Assembly: GCA_947458795.1 (NCBI GenBank)
Contig: CANHCD010000138.1
Coordinates: forward strand, 1-6,129
DNA: 6,129 nucleotides
Origin: Cyclobacteriaceae bacterium
GTDB lineage: Bacteria; Bacteroidota; Bacteroidia; Cytophagales; Cyclobacteriaceae
Direction: 5' to 3'
Under the pieces are notes generated by a model. That model saw nothing but the letters and a program-made list of their open reading frames with translations. It was not told the origin of the DNA and ran no database searches. Position 1 is the first letter of the stretch. The number at the start of each line of letters is the position of its first letter. The position numbers and the translations under genes are program-made. Below are positions 1 through 5,446 of the stretch, one piece after another.

Positions 1-153
1 GATACGGATGGTGATGGAGTAATTGATAGCGTAGCAATGGATTCAGACGGAGATGGATTGGCAGATACAGTTGCTTTAGATACCGATGGTGATGGTTCTG
101 CCGATACGGTAGGGTTTGATACCGATGGAGATGGCTCCATTGATACTGTTGTG
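1..153 (+). repeat. Four tandem 39-bp units encoding 13-residue DxDGDG repeats
   Basis: Units start at 1, 40, 79 and 118 (the last lacks one codon). Each opens with gat-ac/tc-gat/c-gg-gat-gg, and the units differ mainly at third positions and in the two codons after DGDG. The exact 39-bp period makes copy number prone to change by slippage or recombination. More units probably lie upstream, outside the window. Confidence 0.9.
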
Positions 154-156
154 TAA
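1..156 (+). CDS. 3' end of a protein with DxDGDG calcium-binding repeats (5' truncated by window)
   Basis: Frame 1 is open from the first base to a TAA at 154-156 and gives 51 residues; the start lies outside the window. All visible residues form four units of a 13-residue repeat, each beginning DTDGDG or DSDGDG followed by a variable pair and a D[ST]V-type ending. DxDxDG loops of this kind are the calcium-binding signature of thrombospondin type 3 and dockerin-like repeats, which occur in secreted or surface proteins of Bacteroidota. The protein ends exactly at the end of the fourth unit (12 residues, then stop), so there is no type IX secretion C-terminal domain or anchor after the repeats. 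The function of the missing N-terminal part cannot be judged. Calcium binding is inferred from the motif. The next gene on this strand begins 630 bases downstream, so this gene is probably the last of its transcript. Confidence 0.85.
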   Translation, partial: DTDGDGVIDSVAMDSDGDGLADTVALDTDGDGSADTVGFDTDGDGSIDTVV

Positions 157-399
157 AGTACGTTATATCAAACGCTGTTGGGATACCTAATTTATAATCA
201 CACACTTATTGTCCTCAAATTAGTGTTTCCAAGTTAATTTGAAGATGGCTCCTAATTGTGCTTGTATCAGGTAATTTAAACATAAAGCTAACTCCCTAAA
301 CACCCCTTAATTTAGGCAGGTTCCTATACCTGTTCCGATTATAATTATTCAGCAACACACAATCTTTAATCCGGAATTTAGATCCGTTGATTTTATTTA

Positions 400-436
400 A
401 TTACTGTCCGGCATCCACTATTAGTCGGACAGTAAT
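400..436. repeat. Perfect 11-bp inverted repeat, 15-nt loop
   Basis: The arms are attactgtccg (400-410) and cggacagtaat (426-436), exact reverse complements separated by 15 nt. The stem would be stable, but neither strand has a T-run directly after it, so it is not a canonical intrinsic terminator. Its place, about 245 nt after the stop at 156, also argues against a simple terminator for that gene. It could be a processing or stability hairpin, a protein-binding palindrome, or one copy of a dispersed repeat. Confidence 0.75.
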
Positions 437-678
437 GAATAAAAATTTAATTGAGGAAAAACGAAAAGTTCATTGTGTTGATTTTGAAAATAACATAGCA
501 TTTTTCAGATTTGGCTAGTGCTCTTTATTTTGAAGAATCTGGTAAATACATGTATGGGTGTCTATCAACCAAGCCTAATGAAAGACCAACTACCACAGTG
601 ATTTATATCGTATCCAACTCGATTTTAGGTTTGCGTTTTGATTTCATTCGAATGATTACAGCCATGGTCCTGAACTGA
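435..678 (+). pseudogene. Possible decayed small gene (two abutting frames, unrecognised)
   Basis: An ATG at 435 opens a 27-codon frame beginning MNKNLIEEKRKVH and ending at TAG 516-518. A second frame is open from 499 to TGA 676-678 (59 sense codons, first ATG at 550) and includes LYFEESGKYMYGC. The two overlap near 499-518, so a single frameshift there would join them into one product of about 80 residues. I recognise no family, there is no ribosome binding site, and in A/T-rich DNA open frames of this size can occur by chance. Treat it as a weak candidate for a gene remnant, not a functional gene. Confidence 0.18.
626..633 (+). promoter_or_regulatory. Possible -7 element (TAnnTTTG) for the FISUMP gene
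   Basis: TAGGTTTG matches the Bacteroidota sigma-ABfr -7 consensus TAnnTTTG at all six fixed bases. A convincing -33 TTTG is not seen at the expected spacing, and the motif is short enough to arise by chance in a gap of this length. If used, transcription would start near 640 and give a leader of roughly 145 nt that includes the alternating hairpins at 680-716. Confidence 0.2.
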
Positions 679-679
679 C

Positions 680-716
680 TTTTTGATGGGTTGATAAATC
701 AAAAAATGATTTTTGA
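680..716 (+). promoter_or_regulatory. Mutually exclusive A/T-rich hairpins in the putative leader of the FISUMP gene
   Basis: Three segments can pair in two ways. Segment 1, tttttgat (680-687), is the exact complement of atcaaaaa (698-705), with a 10-nt loop. The same middle segment, tcaaaaa (699-705), also pairs exactly with tttttga (710-716), with a 4-nt loop atga. This 1:2 versus 2:3 arrangement resembles the topology of attenuators, but the stems are almost all A-T and no U-run follows. A regulatory role is speculative. Confidence 0.25.
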
Positions 717-786
717 GATCATTTCAAGAGTAAAGAAATAGATAATTTCAACAAGGTTTAGACCTAAGAAATAAACCAAAATAATC

Positions 787-1440
787 ATGAAAAAATTAAG
801 CTCCATTATTGTTCTTCTTTTCGGTTTGGTATACACAAATACTGCGCAGAATGTAACCATCGGCAACCAAATTTGGATGGCCAAGAACTTAGACGTCAGC
901 ACTTTTCGAAATGGAGACCCAATTCCAGAGATAAAGTCAGAAGAGGAATGGCAAATGGCAGAAGAGAATGGTCAACCAGCTTGGTGCTATTTCGACAATG
1001 ACCCTGCCAATGGAGAAAAATATGGCAAGTTGTACAATTGGCATGCAGTCAACGATCCGAGAGGCTTAGCTCCGGAGGGTTGGCATATCCCTAGTGAGGA
1101 TGAGTTGGATGAACTCATTAATTTTCTAGGAGGGATTGACTTGGCGGGGGTCAAAATGAAAACTTCGCTAGGATGGGATGACTATATCAAACCCTTTGGA
1201 ACCAAGGAATCATGGAAAGGCACAAATGAAAGTAAATTTTCAGGTCTTCCTGGTGGATTACGTTATTCAAACGGAAATTTCATGTTTCTTGGAATCAGTG
1301 GTTCTTGGTGGAGTACCGTAGAAATCGATGAAACTACTATACTTCGAAACTACTTTACTCTTTATCATGACTCTCCTTTAGTTCATGGTTTTGACAGTGA
1401 TATTAGTGATGGCATTTCTGTCCGTTGTCTCAAGGATTAG
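787..1440 (+). CDS. Secreted FISUMP-domain protein (Fibrobacter succinogenes major paralogous domain)
   Basis: This 217-residue product starts with a signal peptide: Lys-Lys at 2-3, a hydrophobic core at about 7-16, and a probable signal peptidase I site near Ala20-Gln21. There is no lipobox cysteine. Residues 22-216 match the FISUMP domain I recall as TIGR02145. Landmarks in order are IGNQIWMAKNLD (25-36), PAWCYFDND (64-72), YGKLYNWHAV (79-88), LAPEGWHIPS (94-103), LGG (114-116), FSGLPGGLRY (151-160), GSWWST (172-177) and the ending GISVRCLKD (209-217). Cys67 and Cys214 are the only cysteines and could form a disulfide. The biochemical role of the family is unknown; it is abundant in secreted proteins and lipoproteins of Fibrobacter and Bacteroidota. 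The ATG at 787 is chosen because it gives the signal peptide at once; upstream is A-rich (aaaataatc) with no Shine-Dalgarno, as is usual in the phylum. The gene stands alone, with large gaps on both sides. Confidence 0.9.
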   Translation: MKKLSSIIVLLFGLVYTNTAQNVTIGNQIWMAKNLDVSTFRNGDPIPEIKSEEEWQMAEENGQPAWCYFDNDPANGEKYGKLYNWHAVNDPRGLAPEGWHIPSEDELDELINFLGGIDLAGVKMKTSLGWDDYIKPFGTKESWKGTNESKFSGLPGGLRYSNGNFMFLGISGSWWSTVEIDETTILRNYFTLYHDSPLVHGFDSDISDGISVRCLKD

Positions 1441-1465
1441 CCGGATTAGTATGGCGAGTTAATTT

Positions 1466-1483
1466 CAACCGTCGCTTTGGTTG
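1466..1483 (+). terminator. Weak hairpin after the FISUMP gene
   Basis: caacc (1466-1470) pairs with ggttg (1479-1483) around an 8-nt loop and is followed by tttacattt, 26 nt after the stop codon. The position and the short T-run fit a weak intrinsic terminator, but a 5-bp stem is marginal. Confidence 0.25.
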
Positions 1484-1678
1484 TTTACATTTAGAAATGA
1501 TGTCTCCCAAAAAAGAGATTAAGCATCCAGATTGAAGTCATTCATTTACTTTGTTGAAAATGGACTAAAACTTACCCTGCCATCAGCGCCACATGTTTCG
1601 CTTTTCTAATGCTATTGGGTTGTTTTCCTTCCAAAAATCAAAATTTTCAAGTTCTTTTTGAAGTGGATTGAGGAATAA

Positions 1679-1753
1679 TTAGTTGTTGGCAACCTTCCTA
1701 TCCTCCATCTTAAGGGTGTGTTCAATGACTCTGCCAAATTACTGGTCGTTGGT
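1679..1753 (-). pseudogene. Relic of the 3' end of an ABC transporter ATPase gene
   Basis: Read on the minus strand, this segment encodes TNDQ, an in-frame TAA (1739-1741), then FGRVIEHTLKMEDRKVANN and a TAA (1679-1681). The intact ATPase at 3494-4189 ends THDQEFAKATDRTIEMEDGKV plus eight residues, so the H-loop region and the MEDxKV block align in the same frame. At the DNA level 1692-1753 matches 3519-3580 without gaps at 48 of 62 positions by my count, including an 11-base run. The H-loop histidine has become Asn, one codon is nonsense, and no Walker A, LSGGQ or Walker B sequence is found upstream on the minus strand, so this is a non-functional fragment. The second TAA probably corresponds to the natural stop. 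Whether it came from the neighbouring gene or a paralogue cannot be told here. Confidence 0.65.
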
Positions 1754-1810
1754 ACTTTCATTTCCATAAAGCAAAACCTGTAAAGCAAGGTGAGCTTGAG
1801 CGGGTGGAAG

Positions 1811-1832
1811 TTTTAGGAGACTGTTCCTAAAA
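1811..1832. repeat. Perfect 8-bp inverted repeat, 6-nt loop
   Basis: ttttagga (1811-1818) and tcctaaaa (1825-1832) are exact reverse complements around gactgt. No T-run follows on either strand. It lies about 160 nt before the acidic-protein gene and could be an operator-like palindrome or part of a decayed element. Confidence 0.6.
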
Positions 1833-1881
1833 ATCGTATAAGTTGAAATTGAACCTTAATGCTTAAGTTTTACACGAAATT

Positions 1882-1911
1882 GAAAAACTAACCTATCGAA
1901 AAACTAGTTAG
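1882..1911. repeat. Paired direct repeat and short inverted repeat upstream of the acidic-protein gene
   Basis: gaaaaacta occurs at 1882-1890 and again at 1898-1906, a 16-bp step. ctaac (1888-1892) and gttag (1907-1911) form a short inverted repeat across the same interval. The position 80-110 nt before the start codon would suit a regulator-binding site, but A/T-rich repeats this short can be chance. Confidence 0.3.
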
Positions 1912-1990
1912 CACCATATTCTTAATTTGTATAAATACAAGCCATACCTGATTTGAATTTTATTACTGCCAATACCCAATTTGAAATAAT

Positions 1991-3232
1991 ATGAAGTTAA
2001 CTACCAGTAAACTTGCAATGGATCCTTCCGCTATGCTATCTCTGAAGAAATTAAAATATAGTTTGGTTTTGTTCTTGATGACTTTGCCATTTTTACTAAA
2101 TGCGCAGGAGAATGATGCGGAACTGCCAGAAACATTTTTTGGAACTTGGGTAGAGGATATTTCTGAATGTAATGGAGGCGACGGGTACCGTATCGATATT
2201 ACCGATTCGGAGGGAGGATTGCTCGTTTCTGGCCTTGATTGGTATTCGACTGAAGTGGCAGTAACTACTCAGGAGGATTACTATACCCTAACTATTAATG
2301 GAGTATCCGAGGAAGGCGAATTTGAAACTGAGTTAAACCTCAAGATGGATGAGGATGGATATTTAATTAAAATCAATTCCGATACTGAAGAATTTAAATT
2401 TGTAAAATGTGATCTCATCATCATCGAGGAATTTGAAGATTCTGGACTTGAAGTTGAGGAATTTGATATGGTGGAAGGCACGATGATTTTAGAATCCTTT
2501 GACTCTGAATTGCCACTATACTTTTATGGAGAATGGGTAGAGGATCTGGCTCAATGTGAGGTTGCTTCTATCCTAAGTATTGTTGCTTCAGAAGAAGGAT
2601 TGGTTGTTTCAGGGTACGAATGGTCTGCGGATGAAGTCAAAGTTGAAAATAATGGAGATTTCTATACATTACTGATTAAAGGGTCTTCAGCGGATGGAGA
2701 TTTTGAAACTCAAATCAACATCAGAATGGGGGAAGATGGAACTTTGATTTATGCTTATCCAGAATCAGACGAAACCCAATTAGTGAATTGTAATCTTGAG
2801 GGAGATGGAGAGTTTGTGGACGTGGAGTTCGTAGAGGTAGAAATGGATGAACTGGAACTTGTAGATACGGTACTTGCCGTTGAGGAATTTGAAATGGTGC
2901 AAATTGACGGTTTAGAAAGCATCAATCTTGAATTACTTCAGGGTACCTGGCAATCCCTAGAGGATGAAGCTAGTTTCCTAGTGATTGAGGGTGATCGTAT
3001 GAAAAACTATTATGGTGGGATGGATGAGGAATTGGATAATGAAGTTTTCATCATTTCAGATACCTGTATGAATGAATCTGATTCAGAAAGTGATTTGCCT
3101 GAAGAAAAAGACAGATACCTTTCCAATCCTAATTTGGACATGTGTTGGTATATTGAATCTGTAGATGCTACTAATTTGATACTCATTTATACGGCAAGGG
3201 GAAATACACTTACCTATAGAAGGGTAGAATAA
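1991..3232 (+). CDS. Secreted acidic protein: two repeat domains plus a lipocalin-like C-terminal domain
   Basis: This 413-residue product has an N-terminal signal peptide with a hydrophobic core at about 24-37 and a probable cleavage site after Ala38 (LLNAQ), so the mature protein is likely outside the inner membrane. Residues 45-140 and 174-267 are two copies of one domain. Each starts LPxxFxGxWVED and has a cysteine near the start (60; 189), a [SE]GLxVSG strand, a W, then YTLxIxG, FET and EDG blocks, and a final cysteine (140; 267), suggesting one disulfide per copy. Residues 313-413 form a third domain, opening LLQGTWQS and closing RGNTLTYRR, with Cys359 and Cys385. It resembles lipocalin-like domains of Bacteroidota, as I recall them. 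Acidic linkers join the domains. ATG 1991 follows an A/T-rich stretch typical of this phylum; ATG 2033 would give a more ordinary signal peptide and is a real alternative. The gene appears to be monocistronic. No enzymatic residues are recognised and the function is unknown. Confidence 0.85.
   Translation: MKLTTSKLAMDPSAMLSLKKLKYSLVLFLMTLPFLLNAQENDAELPETFFGTWVEDISECNGGDGYRIDITDSEGGLLVSGLDWYSTEVAVTTQEDYYTLTINGVSEEGEFETELNLKMDEDGYLIKINSDTEEFKFVKCDLIIIEEFEDSGLEVEEFDMVEGTMILESFDSELPLYFYGEWVEDLAQCEVASILSIVASEEGLVVSGYEWSADEVKVENNGDFYTLLIKGSSADGDFETQINIRMGEDGTLIYAYPESDETQLVNCNLEGDGEFVDVEFVEVEMDELELVDTVLAVEEFEMVQIDGLESINLELLQGTWQSLEDEASFLVIEGDRMKNYYGGMDEELDNEVFIISDTCMNESDSESDLPEEKDRYLSNPNLDMCWYIESVDATNLILIYTARGNTLTYRRVE
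2123..2791 (+). repeat. Internal domain duplication in the acidic protein gene
   Basis: Copy 1 spans 2123-2410 and copy 2 spans 2510-2791. By eye the encoded domains are about 40-45% identical over roughly 95 residues with one short gap, the best conserved blocks being GxWVED, EEGLxVSG, YTL, FET and EDG. The linkers after each copy also share a VEEF[DE]MV motif (residues 155-161 and 297-303), so the duplicated unit seems to be domain plus linker. The divergence indicates an old duplication, not a recent one. Confidence 0.75.
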
Positions 3233-3239
3233 TTTAAAT

Positions 3240-3294
3240 GATTATCCGCAATCGGATCAGTGGCATAATTCTATTTGAATTAGTGCGGATAATC
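3240..3294. repeat. 11-bp inverted repeat with nested hairpins just after the acidic-protein stop
   Basis: gattatccgca (3240-3250) is the exact reverse complement of tgcggataatc (3284-3294). Inside, taattc (3266-3271) pairs with gaatta (3277-3282) around a 5-nt loop. As an alternative, atccg (3244-3248) pairs with cggat (3253-3257). The element begins 8 nt after the stop, so it would form a structured mRNA 3' end, but no T-run follows. It may act as a transcript-end or stability structure, or be a copy of a dispersed element. Confidence 0.7.
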
Positions 3295-3370
3295 GTCGAC
3301 AGACCACAGTTCACAGCCCACTTACTTGACTTCAGGCCTTATTTTCTTTTGGTGGTGGTGAAAAAGCGGA

Positions 3371-3400
3371 TACTCAGATTATTTAGTTGAATGCTGAGTA
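3371..3400. repeat. 7-bp inverted repeat in the convergent intergenic region
   Basis: tactcag (3371-3377) and ctgagta (3394-3400) are exact reverse complements separated by 16 nt. It lies between the convergent acidic-protein and ATPase genes. There is no T-run on either side, and its role is unknown. Confidence 0.45.
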
Positions 3401-3474
3401 CACATTTAAACCTTAGTAAAAGAAAAACCTCCATTTTTCACGGTGAAATCACGGAAATTCTATTTTCTTGCCTA

Positions 3475-3490
3475 CCTGTCGGCAGACAGG
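3475..3490. repeat. GC-rich palindrome at the 3' end of the ABC operon, dispersed-repeat type
   Basis: cctgtc (3475-3480) and gacagg (3485-3490) pair around ggca. On the minus strand this hairpin starts 3 nt after the ATPase stop codon (3494-3496), the place expected of a transcript-end structure, but no T-run follows it directly. From memory, the flanked sequence (cctacctgtcggcagacagg) recurs in intergenic DNA of many Bacteroidota, where it creates LPVGRQ in spurious translations. I cannot verify its copy number here. Confidence 0.6.
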
Positions 3491-3493
3491 ATT

Positions 3494-4189
3494 CTACTGA
3501 TTTGATACTTTTTCCAGCACCTTCCCATCCTCCATCTCAATCGTGCGGTCGGTGGCTTTGGCAAACTCCTGGTCGTGGGTCACAATCAATAGCGTCTGTC
3601 CCAACTCCTGCGTCAGCTCCTTGAATTTGTCAAACACTAGGGCTGCGTTTTTGTGGTCCAAGTTTCCAGTAGGTTCATCTCCCATAATCAGCAGTGGATC
3701 ATTGATCAAGGCACGCGCAATGGATACCCGCTGTTTTTGTCCCCCCGAAAGTTGGTTCGGCTTCTTGTGGGCATGGTCCTGCATGTCAAAAATCCGCAAC
3801 TTTTCCATCGCTTGCTGCTCGATCTCTGCTCGGGAAAGGCGTGCCAGCTTCAGGGCTGGAATCATCACATTTTCCAATACCGTAAACTCATTCAGTAGGT
3901 AATGAAACTGGAATACAAAGCCAATTTTTTCATTTCGCAATTGGGAGAGGTAGCTGGGATCTTTACCCGTAGCTAGCGTTCCATCCAGCCAGAGTTGGCC
4001 TTCGTAGCCCGTATCCATGGTAGAAAGAATGTACAAGAGGGTGGATTTTCCGCAGCCTGACTTTCCCATGATGGTTACAAATTCTCCACGATTTACCTGT
4101 ACGCTCACCTGATCCAGCACCTGAGTGGTGCTGGCATTGTAAAAATACTTGCTGATGGATTTGGCCTCCAATACCCGGTTTGCTGCCAT
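3494..4189 (-). CDS. ABC exporter ATP-binding subunit (LolD/MacB/DevA type)
   Basis: This 231-residue cytoplasmic ATPase carries every element of an active ABC nucleotide-binding domain: Walker A GKSGCGKST (42-50), Q-loop Gln94 in FVFQFH, signature LSGGQ (147-151), Walker B LLIMGDE with catalytic Glu172, D-loop GNLD (175-178) and H-loop His205. The EFTVLENVMIPAL stretch (101-113) and the overall length are typical of the LolD/MacB/FtsE-like class that drives FtsX-type permeases. ATP hydrolysis would move the partner permease without a substrate pathway through the ATPase itself. The ATG at 4187-4189 directly follows the permease TAG (4190-4192) with no spacer or Shine-Dalgarno, implying translational coupling. 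The upstream permease and adaptor genes make it the third gene of an export operon. The substrate is not deducible. A relic resembling its 3' end lies at 1679-1753. Confidence 0.95.
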   Translation of the reverse strand: MAANRVLEAKSISKYFYNASTTQVLDQVSVQVNRGEFVTIMGKSGCGKSTLLYILSTMDTGYEGQLWLDGTLATGKDPSYLSQLRNEKIGFVFQFHYLLNEFTVLENVMIPALKLARLSRAEIEQQAMEKLRIFDMQDHAHKKPNQLSGGQKQRVSIARALINDPLLIMGDEPTGNLDHKNAALVFDKFKELTQELGQTLLIVTHDQEFAKATDRTIEMEDGKVLEKVSNQ

Positions 4190-5446
4190 CTATTTGCCGC
4201 GAATGATTTCTACAGGGTCCACACTGGATGCTTTTCTGGCGGGGAAAAAGCCAGCCAAATAGGTGGTCAACAACCCAAATACTCCGCCAATCAGGTAGAA
4301 TTTGGGATTGTAGTCGATCGGATAGGTGGTGATGGTGGGTAGAGCTTCCGTTTCAAATGGAATGTGGTCAATCAGTACACCCAACAGGTATCCTACCACC
4401 AGGCCCAAGCTGCTGCCCACAAGTCCAATAAGGATCGCGATGCTGGTGAAGATGCGGTTGACATCCTTCGGACTAAAGCCTATGGCTTTCAGGATGGCGA
4501 TGCTGTCCAGCTTCTCGTAAATCATCATGTTGAGGATGTTGTAGATCCCAAACCCAGCCACCACAAGCAAGGTGATTCCTACCGCATAGCTAATGATGGT
4601 GCGCACTTCAGAGCCCGTTTCAAACTGTGCATTGACGGTTTGGATGTCGTCTGCGTCCACCTCGAATATCGCACCCAGTTCCTTCGCCAACTGAGGGGCC
4701 TGGTTGAAGTCATGCAGCTTGACCTGGATATCCGTGAAGTAGGAGGCAGGCTGCCCCAGCATTTTTTGGACTGTAACCAGGGAGGCATAGCTGTTGGTCT
4801 TGTCAAAATCACCCAATCCACTTTGAAAAGCGCCCACCACCTTCAGCTGGATGCGGTTGCCCTGGGCAGTGGTCACTTGGACGACATCTCCAACCTTGGC
4901 CATCATCCGATCGGACACTCCTTTTCCCAAAATAATTGTATTCAATTGATTCAGATCCTCGACCCGGCCTTCGATGACATACTCTTCGAATCCAAAAAGT
5001 TGGGTCTCCTTAAATCCATCAATGCCATTGATGTTGCTGCTCAGGTCGAGGGTGCCCACATTGAAAAATACCTGCGCGGCAAGTTTGGGGCTTACCCCAA
5101 GCACCCGGGGATCCTGTTCCAACTTCTGGATAATGGCGCGGCTATTATGGATGGCCAATCGGCTCGTACTCGGCTTCACCGAACGGATGGAGTGTAGGTC
5201 TGCAGCAAATTCTGGACTCAACTGTATAGGCTGATTCGGGTTGGGCTTGATTTCGTTGTAGAACCGGATATGCGGGGTCCGATTCAGGATCATCCCATCC
5301 AGCAGGGAGTTGAGTCCATTCATAAAGCCCAGAAGGGCGATAAACATGCTGATGCTAAACAAGACGCCCACGGCAGCAACGAGCGTTTGCTTGATCCGTG
5401 CCAGCATCAGCGCTTTGGCAATTTCTAGGATTAGTTTCCAACTCAA
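4190..5446 (-). CDS. FtsX/MacB-type ABC exporter permease (DevC-like position)
   Basis: This 418-residue membrane protein has the four-helix plan of the family: TM1 at about 21-42, a large periplasmic domain at about 43-280 (MacB-like core), then TM2 about 283-308, TM3 about 333-358 and TM4 about 382-402. The FtsX domain shows the conserved cytoplasmic loop EKLDSIAILKAIGFSPKDV (311-329) and the ending FPARKASSVDPVEIIR (401-416). It should dimerise with the ATPase encoded next and transmit ATP-driven movement to the periplasm. The start is TTG at 5444-5446, overlapping the adaptor's TGA as TTGA. This start keeps the SWKLILEIA-type N-terminus usual before TM1; the next in-frame ATG (residue 14) would cut into it. 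MacB proteins carry a fused ATPase whereas here it is separate, as in DevC or LolC/E. The substrate is unknown. Confidence 0.93.
   Translation of the reverse strand: MSWKLILEIAKALMLARIKQTLVAAVGVLFSISMFIALLGFMNGLNSLLDGMILNRTPHIRFYNEIKPNPNQPIQLSPEFAADLHSIRSVKPSTSRLAIHNSRAIIQKLEQDPRVLGVSPKLAAQVFFNVGTLDLSSNINGIDGFKETQLFGFEEYVIEGRVEDLNQLNTIILGKGVSDRMMAKVGDVVQVTTAQGNRIQLKVVGAFQSGLGDFDKTNSYASLVTVQKMLGQPASYFTDIQVKLHDFNQAPQLAKELGAIFEVDADDIQTVNAQFETGSEVRTIISYAVGITLLVVAGFGIYNILNMMIYEKLDSIAILKAIGFSPKDVNRIFTSIAILIGLVGSSLGLVVGYLLGVLIDHIPFETEALPTITTYPIDYNPKFYLIGGVFGLLTTYLAGFFPARKASSVDPVEIIRGK

Larger units (their letters stand above)
157..786. other. Intergenic gap with no convincing intact gene
   Basis: This 630-base A/T-rich stretch separates the repeat-protein stop from the FISUMP gene. 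No tRNA or intact gene is visible. It contains an 11-bp inverted repeat (400-436), two short abutting + strand reading frames that could be a decayed gene (435-678), one match to the Bacteroidota -7 promoter consensus (626-633) and alternating hairpins (680-716). No clear rho-independent terminator with a T-run follows the gene ending at 156. Confidence 0.6.
1441..1990. other. Intergenic gap holding an ABC ATPase gene relic and small inverted repeats
   Basis: No intact gene is visible in these 550 bases. The middle carries a minus-strand remnant of an ABC ATPase 3' end (1679-1753). On the same minus frame, sequence on both sides of the relic reads fairly open (about 1857 down to 1601, interrupted only by TAA at 1739-1741 and 1679-1681), so the decayed segment may be longer than what I can align. 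Inverted repeats lie at 1811-1832 and 1888-1911. No clear promoter for the gene at 1991 is seen. Confidence 0.6.

Noticed and set aside
1..153. 39-bp tandem units considered as a CRISPR or DNA-level satellite
   Set aside because: The units are in frame, contain no spacers, vary at third positions and encode a known DxDGDG protein motif, so they are coding repeats.
664..678. Minus-strand mini-frame starting at the ATG opposite 664-666 (MAVIIRMK...) with an upstream AGG
   Set aside because: It has only 20 codons before TAA, similarity to a ribosomal protein start is superficial, and no further conserved sequence follows.
699..902. Minus-strand frame of 67 codons with hydrophobic stretches
   Set aside because: It overlaps the start of the FISUMP gene. 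The hydrophobic look comes from reading the complement of A-rich leader and signal-peptide DNA, and there is no homologue I recognise.
1601..1860. Reading the whole minus-strand stretch as one functional gene with stop-codon reassignment
   Set aside because: Two TAA codons interrupt it, there is no start with a supporting signal, and all other genes in the window use TAA, TAG and TGA as stops. Decay of an ABC ATPase end explains the best-aligned part.
3391..3624. + strand frame of 77 codons containing LPVGRQ
   Set aside because: It crosses the palindrome and runs antisense into the ATPase 3' end. The LPVGRQ string is a by-product of the palindromic DNA, not evidence of a protein.
3543..3902. 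+ strand frames antisense to the ATPase (119 and 81 codons)
   Set aside because: They are fully inside the ATPase gene, whose Walker, signature and H-loop motifs are intact. They have no independent support.
4364..5197. Long open + strand frame of 277 codons antisense to the permease gene
   Set aside because: It lies wholly inside the permease gene, shows no recognisable domain, and is explained by the codon pattern of the opposite strand. The permease has clear family motifs.
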